Shown piece after piece: positions 8,709 through 18,017 of a DNA stretch of 34,316 nt; the first letter of the stretch is position 1, and each line of letters opens with the position of its first letter. The notes below the pieces were generated by a model. It made no database searches. It saw nothing but the letters and a program-made list of their open reading frames with translations, and was not told the origin of the DNA. This DNA comes from Gammaproteobacteria bacterium. GTDB taxonomy: Bacteria; Pseudomonadota; Gammaproteobacteria; S012-40. The stretch spans positions 1-34,316 of the forward strand of contig JAOUHV010000033.1 of assembly GCA_029884425.1 (NCBI GenBank), given 5' to 3'. Position numbers and translations under genes: made by a program.

Positions 8709-9581
8709 TTAATTGTCATTGGTTTTTAATTGCGGAAATCCGGTGCCATCCTGTGGTCTGCGATCGGCATTTTCCAGGGCTTCCTTAAAGCGCACGTTCA
8801 TGTCTTTAGCCAGAATAGCCAGAACAACTCTGCGATTTTTAGCTCGCCCAGCCTCGGTATTATTGTCAGCAATGGGGCGGTATTCGCCGTAGCCAATCGC
8901 CGTCATGCGCTTGGGATCAATCCCCGCTCCGGCAAACAAATGCACAACGCTGGCTGCTCTGGCGGCTGACAATTCCCAATTGGAGGGATAGGTGTCGTTG
9001 TTGATCGGTAGATTATCGGTGAAGCCTTCCACATTGATCGGATTGGGAAATGGTGCCAATATTTTGGCTACTCGCTTCAGTAGCGGATCGGCATTAACCG
9101 AGAAATCTGCCTCGCCGCTGGGAAACAGGACACTGCTGCTAATCTCGATCTCCAGCCAATCATCCGATCGGCGCATCGCGACCAGATCGTTATTGATCAA
9201 ACCCTGCATCGCCTTCTGCATGTCATCGGCCATTGCCCGCAAATTAACTTGCATTTGCTCGTCGGCTGCTGGTGATTCGCTGCTATCACTGCCTGCTGAG
9301 TGAGTTCTCAACTCCACCAACGTATCGCGTTTGATCCGATTAATATCTCCCTCTTGCACTGGTTCTGCTGATCGTGGTGGAGAATCAAAGGCTTCGGTAA
9401 GTGACTCTGACAGAACCCGGTACTTTCCTTCATTGACTTGAGAAATGGCATAGAGCACAACAAAAAAAGCAAATAGCAGCGTGATGAAATCCGCATAAGA
9501 AATCATCCAGCGATCGACATTCTCGCCACTCTTTCCCAAGCCGCTTTTAAATCGCCTTAGACGTCTCGATGCGCGCCGCAC
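8709..9581 (-). CDS. motD: Flagellar stator protein MotD (MotB family)
   Basis: This 290-residue MotB-family protein pairs with MotC as an ion-driven stator. After a basic cytoplasmic tail there is one membrane helix (about 28-46) with the ion-binding Asp in YADF (D31). A linker follows, then the plug/linker helix region and a C-terminal OmpA-like peptidoglycan-binding domain (about 150-265) with VEGFTDNLPI, NWELSAARA and GRAKNRRV. The start is GTG at 9581; it shares its G with the motC stop (TAGTG), the sort of 1-base overlap seen with coupled translation. The extended basic N-terminus (MRRASRRLRRF) and the cheB-motC-motD-parC setting point to MotD rather than the separately encoded MotB. 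Confidence 0.93.
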   Translation of the reverse strand: MRRASRRLRRFKSGLGKSGENVDRWMISYADFITLLFAFFVVLYAISQVNEGKYRVLSESLTEAFDSPPRSAEPVQEGDINRIKRDTLVELRTHSAGSDSSESPAADEQMQVNLRAMADDMQKAMQGLINNDLVAMRRSDDWLEIEISSSVLFPSGEADFSVNADPLLKRVAKILAPFPNPINVEGFTDNLPINNDTYPSNWELSAARAASVVHLFAGAGIDPKRMTAIGYGEYRPIADNNTEAGRAKNRRVVLAILAKDMNVRFKEALENADRRPQDGTGFPQLKTNDN

Positions 9582-10321
9582 TAGCCAACAAAGCCTTTCA
9601 GTTTCAGCTCAATGTTGCGCGGATTTTCTCCCTCGGCAATGCTGATAATACCCTCCATCAGCAATTCGCGCGTTCGAGTTTCGCTCTCAATAATGGCTTT
9701 GAGCTTATTCGCCACTGGCAGTAAAAAAAGATTGGCCAATGCAACCCCGTAAATCGTTGCCACAAAAGCCGTCGCAATACCTGCACCAAGAAGAGAAGGA
9801 TCAGACAGGTTTTCCATAACCTGAATCAGTCCTATAACCGCGCCGATAATACCAATGGTTGGCGCATAGCCCCCCATGGATTCAAAAACTTTCGCCGCAG
9901 CCATATCACGCTGTTCAGCGCAATCAATATCAACTTCCAACGTTGAACGAATCGCCAGCGGATCACGACCATCCACCAGCATCTGCAAGGCTTTCCGCGT
10001 ATAGGGATCGTTCTCCTGGTCCAGTGAATTTTCCAATCCCAGCAAACCATTGCGTCGCGAAATATCGCTCCATTCCAGCACTTTGCCAATGGCCAAGTGC
10101 GACCATTGCTGTGGAGGAAACATCACCCAAGGGAAAATTTGCAACGCACGTCGAAAATTTGAAATCGGTGATTGCAGCATGATGGCTCCGACCGAACCGC
10201 CCAGCACAATAAGTAACGCGGGTCCGTTGAGCAATGATAATGCAGACCCGCCTTCCATACTTTGTCCAACCAGGATGGCTGTCAATGCCACCACCGCGCC
10301 AACAAAGGAAAGCGAATCCAT
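9581..10321 (-). CDS. motC: Flagellar stator protein MotC (MotA family)
   Basis: The product is 246 residues with the four membrane helices of MotA-type stators: two near the N-terminus (about 5-22 and 33-50) and two in the C-terminal half (about 153-172 and 182-203). The conserved GYAPTIGIIGAVIGL segment carries the stator Pro (P154). The cytoplasmic loop (about 60-145) is where MotA contacts the rotor. The gene starts 4 bases after the cheB stop and ends by overlapping motD by one base. In Pseudomonas a MotAB and a MotCD set both work on the same motor; only the MotCD set is in this window. Confidence 0.93.
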   Translation of the reverse strand: MDSLSFVGAVVALTAILVGQSMEGGSALSLLNGPALLIVLGGSVGAIMLQSPISNFRRALQIFPWVMFPPQQWSHLAIGKVLEWSDISRRNGLLGLENSLDQENDPYTRKALQMLVDGRDPLAIRSTLEVDIDCAEQRDMAAAKVFESMGGYAPTIGIIGAVIGLIQVMENLSDPSLLGAGIATAFVATIYGVALANLFLLPVANKLKAIIESETRTRELLMEGIISIAEGENPRNIELKLKGFVG

Positions 10322-10325
10322 GAGA

Positions 10326-11399
10326 CTAAACCTGCTTGACTATTTCACTGCCGATTTCATCCAGCGGCAAAATTCTATCAGTAACACCTGCTGCAGCAAC
10401 CGCCGCCGGCATTCCATACACAGTGGACGTTGCTTCATCTTGCGCCCAAACCAGCACACCCTCGGTTTTAAGTTTTTTGCAGCCCTCGGTACCATCCATT
10501 CCCATCCCGGTCATAATCACTGCCAAGATCCGACCATTGAACTGTCCTGCCAGCGAAGAAAATGTAATGTCGACACAAGGCTTGTAAGTCTGCGACGGTT
10601 GCCCATCAACAACTTGCAAGGTACTGATATTGCCACGACGTCGCACAGTCATCTGCTTTCCACCGGGAGCTAAGTAAGCCACGCCCGGCTCCAGCTTATC
10701 CCCGTCCGCCGCTTCCTTTACCGAAATCGCGCACATGCCATCAAGCCGCTTGGCAAACGCCGGCGTAAATGTACCCGGCATATGCTGAACCATAATAATC
10801 GGAGCCGGAAAATCCTTGGGCAAAGCCATCAACACTTTTTGTAGCGCAACCGGCCCACCAGTCGATGTACCAATAGCCACCAGATCGATATTGCCTTTGG
10901 CGTTGCGATTAATAGAACCACCTGCCAACGATGACGACGGCTTGCCAAGCTTTGTGGATGTTTCAGTCTTGCTTGCAACCGCTGTCGATGCCTGTACGCG
11001 CGAACGTCTTGACACCGCAATAATTCGCTCACACAATATTTTTCCAGCAACATCTTTATTACTGGAAATATCTTCGAATTTTTTTGGAATAAAGTCGACC
11101 GCACCCGCATCCAGCGCATCCAGCGTGGCTTTGGCACCATCGGTAGTGAGCGATGAAAACATCAGGATAGGAACCGGATAGGTGCGCATAATGCGCCGCG
11201 TTGCTTCAATGCCATTCATCACCGGCATCTCCACATCCATGGTCACCAAATCAGGTTTTAACTCTTGAACTTTATCAACTGCCTCTTGACCATTTTCAGC
11301 AGAGCCAATGACTTTTATCCGTGGGTCTTGAGTAATAATTCGCTCAATCTGGCGCCGAAAAAAACTGGAGTCGTCGACAATAAGAACTCGAATCGCCAT
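10326..11399 (-). CDS. cheB: Chemotaxis methylesterase/deamidase CheB
   Basis: This is a 357-residue two-domain response regulator that removes methyl groups from receptor glutamates for adaptation. The receiver domain (about 1-120) has the acidic pocket DD (9-10), phospho-acceptor D55 in TMDVEMP and Lys in FIPKKF (about 106). The C-terminal esterase (about 165-357) has the Ser of GTSTGG (S179), His of VQHMPG (H206) and Asp of GMGMDGTEG (D302). AAGGGG precedes the ATG at 11399, which lies 10 bases after cheA. No cheR is in the window, so the methyltransferase must be elsewhere. Confidence 0.96.
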   Translation of the reverse strand: MAIRVLIVDDSSFFRRQIERIITQDPRIKVIGSAENGQEAVDKVQELKPDLVTMDVEMPVMNGIEATRRIMRTYPVPILMFSSLTTDGAKATLDALDAGAVDFIPKKFEDISSNKDVAGKILCERIIAVSRRSRVQASTAVASKTETSTKLGKPSSSLAGGSINRNAKGNIDLVAIGTSTGGPVALQKVLMALPKDFPAPIIMVQHMPGTFTPAFAKRLDGMCAISVKEAADGDKLEPGVAYLAPGGKQMTVRRRGNISTLQVVDGQPSQTYKPCVDITFSSLAGQFNGRILAVIMTGMGMDGTEGCKKLKTEGVLVWAQDEATSTVYGMPAAVAAAGVTDRILPLDEIGSEIVKQV

Positions 11400-11409
11400 A
11401 AATTACCCC

Positions 11410-13614
11410 TTAGTAACGACGAGCATATGCCTTGACAAGACTAGGCACATCCAGAATCAATGCGATCCGTCCATCACCGGTAATAGTTGCACCTGATAGA
11501 CCCTTTGTCCCATGCAACAAAGCACCCAGTGGTTTGATAACCACTTCCTCCTGCCCAATCAAATGCTCGACAACGAATCCCACTTTTTGATTACCAATGG
11601 TCACCACAACAACGTGCCCCTGTTTTGGCATTTCTTCACCGAAGGCACCCTTGATTAACCATTTTTTGAGAAAATAAATTGGCAGTGGACGATCACGCAA
11701 CATGATAACCACTTGGCCATCTACGCGATTGGTCTGGGTCAAATCCAAATTGAAAATTTCGCTGACACTAACCAGCGGCAAGGCAAAGATCTGTTTGTCC
11801 AACATCACCATCAAGGTCGGCATAATCGCCAAGGTCAATGGCACTTTTATTTTCAGGCGCGTTCCCACACCTTGCTGTGATTCAATTTCCACGCTACCGT
11901 TGAGTTGCACGATACGTGTTTTCACCACGTCCATGCCCACACCACGACCCGAAATATCTGAGATTTCATCCTTGGTAGAAAATCCAGGGGCGAAAATCAA
12001 GTTGTACGCGTCATTTTCTGTCAGGCGAGAGGCAGCATCCTCATCCATCAAGCCCTTCTCAACCGCTTTCTGGCGCAATTTGTTAGGATTCATACCGCCG
12101 CCATCATCGCTGATGATCAGCAAAATATGATCACCTTCCTGCTCGGCACTGAGTATAACGGTACCGGTTCTGGATTTCCCTGCGGCCTCACGAACTTGCG
12201 GCATTTCAATGCCGTGATCAACGGCGTTGCGCACCAAGTGAACCAATGGGTCGGCCAAGGCCTCCACCAGATTTTTATCCAGATCAGTTTCTTCACCGCG
12301 TAATTCCAACTGAACTTCTTTTTTCAGATGGCGAGCCAAATCGCGAACCACGCGAGGGAAACGACCAAAAACTTTTTTGATCGGCTGCATGCGGGTTTTC
12401 ATCACCGCTGCCTGCAAATCGGCTGTCACTAAATCAAGATTACCAATGGCCTGAGTCATCTCCTCATTCGCCATACTGCCTTGCAGCGTCACCAACCGAT
12501 TACGCACCAGCACCAACTCGCCCACCATGTTCATGATGTCATCCAGGCGTTTGGTATCAACACGAACCGTTGTTTCCGCTTGTGCGGCTTCTTTTTTCTT
12601 GGCGTCGTCGGCGTCGTCTTTATCTTTGGCAACAGGTTTAGGAGCAGCGGGTTGTGATGCTGCTACTTTTGTCGGAGCAAGTTTCGCCGCAGGTGGCGCA
12701 GCCACAGGCTTGGCCACCGCAGCTGCCGGTTTTTCCGCAACAGGTGCGCCTACAAACTTGCCTTTGCCATGCAAGGTATCCAGTAATTCTTCAAACTCGT
12801 CTTCACTAATATCTTCACTCGACGGTGCTGCACTGGCCGCCTTGGGGGGCGATGCAGGAACAGCAGGTGCTTCCGCTGCAGGCGCAGCTGCAGCAACGAA
12901 TTTGCCTTTGCCATGCAACTTGTCCAGCAGCTCTTCAAATTCAGCTTCAGTGATATCATCAGAACCGGCGGGGACAGAAGTTGTTGTAGTGGCTGGCGCT
13001 GCGGGTTCAGCTTTGGGGGCTGCAGCAAACTTGCCCTTGCCATGGATGTCATCAAGCAGATTTTCGAATTCTTCTTCGGTGATTTCATCTGCCCCAGTGG
13101 CAGGTTCCGCACTGGCGTGCGCCTGCACTTCAGGATCGCTAAGCATTTGATCAAGCTGTTCATCAGCCGAGGCTACTGCAACTTGTTCAGATGCACCCTG
13201 AGCATCATCTGCGCCACCAGGATCACCACCAGACAAAATCAGCTTAAGCTGCTCGAGCAGTGCAGCTTCGGCAGGTTCTGGCAAGTTTCCCGCGCGCACA
13301 GTGTCAAACATTGCATTGAGTGTATCAAGCACGCGCAAAAACACGTCCATGATACCTGCAGTAATTTGTCGCTCGCCGTTGCGCAACAAATTGAAAATGT
13401 CTTCTGCCTTGTGACAGACCTCGACAAGGTTATCCAAGCCAATGAAGCTGGCGCCACCTTTAATTGTATGAAAACCACGGAACACTGCGTTTAGCAGATC
13501 AGAATCATTTGGACTTTGCTCAAGATCTACCAACTGTTCGCCCAATAGCTCCAGGATCTCGCCAGCCTCTACGAGAAAATCCTGAACTATTTCGTCTTCG
13601 ATATCAAACGACAT
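11410..13614 (-). CDS. cheA: Chemotaxis histidine kinase CheA with triple linker motif
   Basis: This 734-residue kinase phosphorylates CheY and CheB. The Hpt domain (about 1-115) carries the phospho-His in FHTIKGGASF (H49). A long Ala/Pro linker follows (about 130-345). Next come the dimerisation domain (from about 350, LDDIMNMVGELVLVRNRL), the ATPase domain with NAVDHGIE, DDGGGM and GRGVGMDVV, and a C-terminal CheW-like domain (about 600-734). I see no separate CheY-binding P2 fold. Instead the linker has three copies of a motif ending LHGKGKF (residues 176-196, 220-239 and 267-287). In Vibrio a linker region of CheA binds ParP; these repeats are the obvious candidate here, which is an inference. 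GGAAG precedes the ATG at 13614, 10 bases after cheZ. Confidence 0.96.
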   Translation of the reverse strand: MSFDIEDEIVQDFLVEAGEILELLGEQLVDLEQSPNDSDLLNAVFRGFHTIKGGASFIGLDNLVEVCHKAEDIFNLLRNGERQITAGIMDVFLRVLDTLNAMFDTVRAGNLPEPAEAALLEQLKLILSGGDPGGADDAQGASEQVAVASADEQLDQMLSDPEVQAHASAEPATGADEITEEEFENLLDDIHGKGKFAAAPKAEPAAPATTTTSVPAGSDDITEAEFEELLDKLHGKGKFVAAAAPAAEAPAVPASPPKAASAAPSSEDISEDEFEELLDTLHGKGKFVGAPVAEKPAAAVAKPVAAPPAAKLAPTKVAASQPAAPKPVAKDKDDADDAKKKEAAQAETTVRVDTKRLDDIMNMVGELVLVRNRLVTLQGSMANEEMTQAIGNLDLVTADLQAAVMKTRMQPIKKVFGRFPRVVRDLARHLKKEVQLELRGEETDLDKNLVEALADPLVHLVRNAVDHGIEMPQVREAAGKSRTGTVILSAEQEGDHILLIISDDGGGMNPNKLRQKAVEKGLMDEDAASRLTENDAYNLIFAPGFSTKDEISDISGRGVGMDVVKTRIVQLNGSVEIESQQGVGTRLKIKVPLTLAIMPTLMVMLDKQIFALPLVSVSEIFNLDLTQTNRVDGQVVIMLRDRPLPIYFLKKWLIKGAFGEEMPKQGHVVVVTIGNQKVGFVVEHLIGQEEVVIKPLGALLHGTKGLSGATITGDGRIALILDVPSLVKAYARRY
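12754..13089 (-). repeat. Three tandem copies of a 20-residue acidic-HGKGKF motif within cheA
   Basis: The copies encode DEITEEEFENLLDDIHGKGKF, cut here as residues 176-196, plus DITEAEFEELLDKLHGKGKF (220-239) and DISEDEFEELLDTLHGKGKF (267-287). They are separated by Ala/Pro/Val-rich spacers of about 23 and 27 residues. At the DNA level the HGKGKF codons stay nearly identical (CATGGCAAAGGCAA on the coding strand). Confidence 0.9.
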
Positions 13615-13624
13615 GGTAATCTTC

Positions 13625-14377
13625 CTAGAAACCTAAACTGGACAACAAGTCATCCACTTCGTCCTGGCCGGAAACTGCGTCTGGTGACTCCATGCCTGGC
13701 ACCTGTGGTCCCTCAAGTACGCCGTTTTTGCGTTCGCCGGCACCGCCTTCCCTAGGTTTCACTTTTCCACCCTTGTAGCCAATACGAATCAAATTGACGA
13801 GATTCATTTCGACTTCGCCCACCAGCGTAATCACCTTACGAATAATTTGTCCGGTAATATCCTGGAAATCCTGTGCCATCAATACATCAGTCAGGTGTAT
13901 GCGAATTTTGTCAGTACTATCGTGGGTATGATCCAAGTAGAAATCAATATCTTTCACCAGCGATCGGAACTCTTCGACTTCCATTTCTTTTTGTCGAAAT
14001 TTTTTCCATTTCTCCAACAAGCTCCCCGCGTTCCTGGCCAATTCCTCGCACAATGGTAATGACGACTCCACTGCACTTAAGGTACGATGCGCGGCATCTT
14101 CCGTGCGACTAATTACGTAACTCAAGCGCTCTTTGGCATCAGGAATGTCTTCCTCAGTAATTTCGGCGAAGCGCACATCATAACGAAAGGTATTGAGCGC
14201 TTCGTGGAAATCACGGGTGAGTTTTCCTAGTTCGTTAAAAAGCTCGCTTTCATGCAGCGCAGTGATTTCTCCCAACGCAGCATCTGCAGCTTCTTTGTTC
14301 CCTGACTCCAACGCCTCGACAAGTGTTTTGGCTGACTTGAGTAGATCAGGGTCTGGCACATTGGCCTGTTCTGACAT
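13625..14377 (-). CDS. cheZ: CheY phosphatase CheZ
   Basis: The product is 250 residues, slightly longer than the enterobacterial protein. It speeds dephosphorylation of CheY-P. The long helical hairpin ends in AQDFQDITGQ (about 168-177); the catalytic pair corresponds to D173 and Q177. The last residues, DEVDDLLSSLGF, are the C-terminal CheY-binding peptide, joined by a Gly/Pro-rich flexible linker (about 205-235). It follows cheY by 28 bases and precedes cheA by 10. Confidence 0.95.
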   Translation of the reverse strand: MSEQANVPDPDLLKSAKTLVEALESGNKEAADAALGEITALHESELFNELGKLTRDFHEALNTFRYDVRFAEITEEDIPDAKERLSYVISRTEDAAHRTLSAVESSLPLCEELARNAGSLLEKWKKFRQKEMEVEEFRSLVKDIDFYLDHTHDSTDKIRIHLTDVLMAQDFQDITGQIIRKVITLVGEVEMNLVNLIRIGYKGGKVKPREGGAGERKNGVLEGPQVPGMESPDAVSGQDEVDDLLSSLGF

Positions 14378-14405
14378 GCCGTTCCTTCCAACTTAAGCGA
14401 AGCAA

Positions 14406-14795
14406 TCAACCATTGACCCGTTCAAATATCTTGTCGATTTTTTCCTTCAGTGTCGTTGCTGTAAAAGGCTTAACCACATAACCATTAACTCCGGCCTGTG
14501 CAGCCTCGATGATTTGTTCTCGCTTTTGCTCTGCGGTCACCATTAATACTGGCAACGTGTTCAAATCTGGATCGGCGCGCACAGCTTTGAGCAAGTCAAT
14601 TCCTGTCATACCTGGCATATTCCAGTCAGTAATCAGAAAATCATATTTTCCAGATTTGAGCATGGGTAACGCCGTCTGACCGTCATCCGCTTCTTGCGTG
14701 TTATTAAAACCCAGATCGCGCAACAGATTTTTTATGATGCGTCGCATCGTTGAAAAATCGTCCACTATCAGAATACACATGTCTTTATTAATCAT
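14406..14795 (-). CDS. cheY: Chemotaxis response regulator CheY
   Basis: This is a single receiver domain of 129 residues that carries the signal from CheA to FliM at the motor switch. The acidic pair is D12/D13, the phospho-acceptor is D57 in ITDWNMPGM, the conserved Thr is in MVTAEQ (about 87) and the Lys is in VVKPF (about 109). The start at 14795 gives the usual N-terminus; an internal ATG at 14780 would cut into the first strand. The ribosome site is weak. The 45 bases between fliA and cheY contain an inverted repeat GTAAT/ATTAC (14829-14844) across the fliA stop, of unknown meaning. Confidence 0.96.
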   Translation of the reverse strand: MINKDMCILIVDDFSTMRRIIKNLLRDLGFNNTQEADDGQTALPMLKSGKYDFLITDWNMPGMTGIDLLKAVRADPDLNTLPVLMVTAEQKREQIIEAAQAGVNGYVVKPFTATTLKEKIDKIFERVNG

Positions 14796-14840
14796 AATGA
14801 CCAGCCCATCGTTTTTTCATGCTTAAAGGTAATTCGCCGA

Positions 14841-15572
14841 TTACTCAGGCTTGTTCCAATCTCCCATACGGGCTTGTAAACGAATCACGGCCTGGCTATG
14901 TATCTGACAAACACGTGACTCACTAACACCTAGAACGTCACCAATCTCACGCAGGTTTAATTCTTCATCATAGTACAGAGCCATGACCAAGCGTTCTCTC
15001 TCTGGCAAACTAGCGATAGCCTCGGCCAAAGTTCGCTTAAAATCTTCTCTTTGCAGACCTTCCAGTGGACCACCACGGTCATCGGCAAATTGATCGGCTT
15101 CTGCTTCGTCACCGGGAGCCAGATCTTCAAAACTGGTTACCCGATATCCACTGGCAGCCTGCAACACCTGATGATATTCATCCAATGGCAAACCCAGCGC
15201 TTGTGCAACCTCGTGATCACGCGCATCACGACCGGTTTTGTTTTCGATCTGCCGTACCGCTTCAGCCACCATGCGCGCTTTTTTGTGCACTGAACGCGGC
15301 GCCCAGTCGCTGCGACGAATTTCATCCAGCATGGCTCCGCGGATACGAATACCTGCGTAGGTTTCAAAACTGGCACCCTGGGTGGAATCGTAGTTACGCG
15401 AGGCTTCCAGCAGTCCGATCATGCCCGCCTGAATTAAATCGTCTGGCAACACACTGGGGGGCAAACGACTCACCAAATGATAGGCAATACGCTTCACCAA
15501 GGGTGCATACTTGGTGACTAGTTCGCTGTCTTCCTTCTTGGTCGCTGACTGATAGCTTTCGACACCACTCAT
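14841..15572 (-). CDS. fliA: Flagellar sigma factor sigma-28 (FliA)
   Basis: The 243-residue product directs RNA polymerase to late flagellar and chemotaxis promoters. Region 2 (about 20-95) includes DDLIQAGMIGLLEA and FETYAGIRIRGAMLDEIR; region 3 follows (about 100-150); region 4 (about 185-240) ends with the recognition helix-turn-helix LREIGDVLGVSESRVCQIHS. Its ATG overlaps the fleN stop as ATGA, so the two are probably translated in a coupled way. No flgM is in the window. Confidence 0.96.
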   Translation of the reverse strand: MSGVESYQSATKKEDSELVTKYAPLVKRIAYHLVSRLPPSVLPDDLIQAGMIGLLEASRNYDSTQGASFETYAGIRIRGAMLDEIRRSDWAPRSVHKKARMVAEAVRQIENKTGRDARDHEVAQALGLPLDEYHQVLQAASGYRVTSFEDLAPGDEAEADQFADDRGGPLEGLQREDFKRTLAEAIASLPERERLVMALYYDEELNLREIGDVLGVSESRVCQIHSQAVIRLQARMGDWNKPE

Positions 15573-16453
15573 GCTATAACCCCCACATTAGATTGGCTAG
15601 CCTGAATCAGGCGCTCAACAAAGAATTCCAAATGACCATTCGCTTTTGAAGACACAGGCCATCTATCGGCTTTTTGCGCGAGGTTCTTAAACGCCGTCGC
15701 GATACGGCTGCGAGGAAATGCCTCAACCACAGGCCGCTGTTTTTGTACTGCTTTTCTAACCAGCGGGTCGTAAGGTAATACCCCAACAAATTCAAGTGTG
15801 ACATCCAAAAAACGATCCGAGGCTCGAGATATTTTTTCAAACAATTCCCTTCCCTCCTGTGCGGAATGTGTTTGATTGGCCAGAATCCGAAAACGGCGTA
15901 TGCCGTGTTCGCGACTCATCACCTTAATCAGTGCATAGGCATCGGTAATGGAAGTCGGCTCATCACAGACCACCACCAACACTTCCTGTGCCGCCTTGCA
16001 ATAACTTACAACGCTGTGTGCAATCCCTGCCGCCGTATCGATCACCAACGTATCAACACGATGCGCTAAATCGCTAAAAGCACGAATCACGCCGGCATTC
16101 TCTGCCTCGGTAAGTTCGGCCATTCGCTGTGTACCTGACGCAGCTGGCACAATTTGCACGCCTTGCGGTCCTTCTACCAGAATTTCTTCCAATGTACGTT
16201 CGCCACAAATAACGTGTGACAGGTTGTACAGTGGATGTAGCCCCAGCATGACATCCACGTTGGCCAGCCCCATGTCGGCGTCCATCAAAAATACGCGCCG
16301 CCCCATCTCGGCCATTGCCACCGACAAATTGACGGCGACATTGGTTTTGCCCACTCCGCCCTTGCCGCTGGTCACGGCAATCACCTGCACGGGATGTGAC
16401 CGCTTCATTTGCCGCAATCCGGCCGCCTGATCAAACTGCCTGTTAGCTAACAT
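15569..16453 (-). CDS. fleN: Flagellar number regulator FleN/FlhG (MinD-like ATPase)
   Basis: This MinD/ParA-type ATPase limits flagellar number, in Pseudomonas by binding FleQ. The start is set at ATG 16453 (294 residues): GGAGAGG lies at a proper distance, and a longer version would read deep inside flhF. DQAAGLR (8-14) is the N-terminal motif that stimulates the FlhF GTPase in FlhG proteins. Deviant Walker A SGKGGVGKT is at about 29-37, MDADMGLANVD at about 61-71, and LVIDTAAG at about 137-144. The C-terminus (about 250-294) extends into a probable membrane-targeting amphipathic helix region. The gene overlaps flhF by 11 bases and fliA by 4. Confidence 0.94.
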   Translation of the reverse strand: MLANRQFDQAAGLRQMKRSHPVQVIAVTSGKGGVGKTNVAVNLSVAMAEMGRRVFLMDADMGLANVDVMLGLHPLYNLSHVICGERTLEEILVEGPQGVQIVPAASGTQRMAELTEAENAGVIRAFSDLAHRVDTLVIDTAAGIAHSVVSYCKAAQEVLVVVCDEPTSITDAYALIKVMSREHGIRRFRILANQTHSAQEGRELFEKISRASDRFLDVTLEFVGVLPYDPLVRKAVQKQRPVVEAFPRSRIATAFKNLAQKADRWPVSSKANGHLEFFVERLIQASQSNVGVIA

Positions 16454-17951
16454 GGTTGGCCGCCGCCTCTCCAAAAGCCATCTCGACCATTTCGTCATCG
16501 ATGACGTGATTTGATTTCTGCATCATGCCAATGGCGCGCTTAACCAACGTCACGGCTTTTTCCATATGTAAATCTTCGGGTACACGCTGACCATCACAGA
16601 CATAGGCGATGGGCAATTGTTGTTCCGCCGCGACGGACAAGGCACTTCCCAAACTGTTGGTTTCATCCAGTTTGGTAAAAATGCAGCCATCCAGCACCAC
16701 CTTGCCGTATGCTTTGGCGGTTTCTTCCATGACGCTGTATTGAGTTGAAGCAGACATCACCAGATAGGTTTTAATCTGCGAAGTACCATCGCGCAGCATG
16801 GAGAACTGTTCGGTCAGTCGCATATCGCGCTGACTCATGCCGGCGGTATCGATCAACACCAGCTTGCGGTCGTACATGGATTTGAGAATGTCTTTGAGTT
16901 CTGCCGAATCATTGGCAACGCGTACCGGCGCTTCCATGATGCGGCCATATGTGCGCAACTGCTCCAGTGCGCCCACGCGGTAATTGTCGGTGGTGATCAA
17001 GGCAATTTTGTCGGTGCCGTGCTGCAACGCATAACGGGCAGCCATTTTGACCAGCGTGGTGGTCTTGCCCACGCCGGTGGGTCCCACCAGCGCGAATACG
17101 CCACCACGCATCAACACGTCATCCTGAATCACCGGCAGGCGGGAAACAAAATTGGCCAGCACCTGACGCCAAACGAGTTCAAAGCTCTGATCTGTGTTGG
17201 CCGATTCAACCAGTCGGCGACAAATACCGGGCGAAACGCCCATTTGCAACAAATGCCGCATAGCCTTGGCGCGATAGGGATGCTTACGCCCCATTTCGCC
17301 CCAGGCCAGTGATGACAGTTGCTGTTCCAGCAAACCACGCAGGTTGCTCAGTTCAGACCATACTTCGCGCATGGACTGATCTTCAGTCTGTTTTTGTGTT
17401 GCCACGGGAGACTTTTCCTGGCGAGGTGTTGCCGCTTTGGCCGGCGCTGGGCGACGAACTTCAGTGTCGTCATCGAGTTCGTCATTTTCGTCCATGTCGG
17501 GATCATCAAATTTGGCCAGCCATTCCATCGTTTGCTGGTCATCATCGGTATTTTTAGCTTTGGGCTTGGCTTTGACTTTTGCTTTGTTGGCTTTGGGGGC
17601 TGAGGCAGGGGAATCATTTCCATCGTCGGTCGCAGCCAGTTTATCTTTGACGTGTTTCCAGAAAGGTTCTTTACCGCCCACCTGTTTGTCCATCATTTGG
17701 GCAAAGGCGCTTTGTTCTTCCGCGTAGGCGCGCGCACCAGTCACGGGCGCTGATTTTTCGGCTACCGCGCTACGCTCTGAGTGTGGTGTTTTTTGCTGCA
17801 GCATGGCGTCGTCATAGTCGATGGCGGCAATAATTTCCACGCCCCCGTCCGTTTGCCGATTGGACAGAATGACTGCGTCCGAACCGAGTTCGTCGCGAAC
17901 TTTATTTATGGCTTGCCGGATATCCGGGGCATAAAACCGCTTTAGTTTCAT
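16443..17951 (-). CDS. flhF: Flagellar placement GTPase FlhF
   Basis: The 502-residue SRP-type GTPase marks the pole where the flagellum is built. The N-terminal B domain (about 1-60, MKLKRFYAPDIRQAINKV) is followed by a charged, Lys/Asp-rich variable region (about 90-200). Next come the helical N domain and the GTPase core: P-loop GPTGVGKTTT (about 288-297), TTDNYRVGALEQL (about 320), VLIDTAGMSQRD (about 363) and FTKLDETNSLG (about 425). Its start follows GAGAGG by 8 bases. There are 66 bases between the flhA stop and this start. Confidence 0.95.
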   Translation of the reverse strand: MKLKRFYAPDIRQAINKVRDELGSDAVILSNRQTDGGVEIIAAIDYDDAMLQQKTPHSERSAVAEKSAPVTGARAYAEEQSAFAQMMDKQVGGKEPFWKHVKDKLAATDDGNDSPASAPKANKAKVKAKPKAKNTDDDQQTMEWLAKFDDPDMDENDELDDDTEVRRPAPAKAATPRQEKSPVATQKQTEDQSMREVWSELSNLRGLLEQQLSSLAWGEMGRKHPYRAKAMRHLLQMGVSPGICRRLVESANTDQSFELVWRQVLANFVSRLPVIQDDVLMRGGVFALVGPTGVGKTTTLVKMAARYALQHGTDKIALITTDNYRVGALEQLRTYGRIMEAPVRVANDSAELKDILKSMYDRKLVLIDTAGMSQRDMRLTEQFSMLRDGTSQIKTYLVMSASTQYSVMEETAKAYGKVVLDGCIFTKLDETNSLGSALSVAAEQQLPIAYVCDGQRVPEDLHMEKAVTLVKRAIGMMQKSNHVIDDEMVEMAFGEAAANHVS

Positions 17952-18017
17952 GACTACAACCTCTCAGAAACCACCCTAGCCTTGCACTCTGGTGGGAAAA
18001 CTTGTTATGACGCTTGT

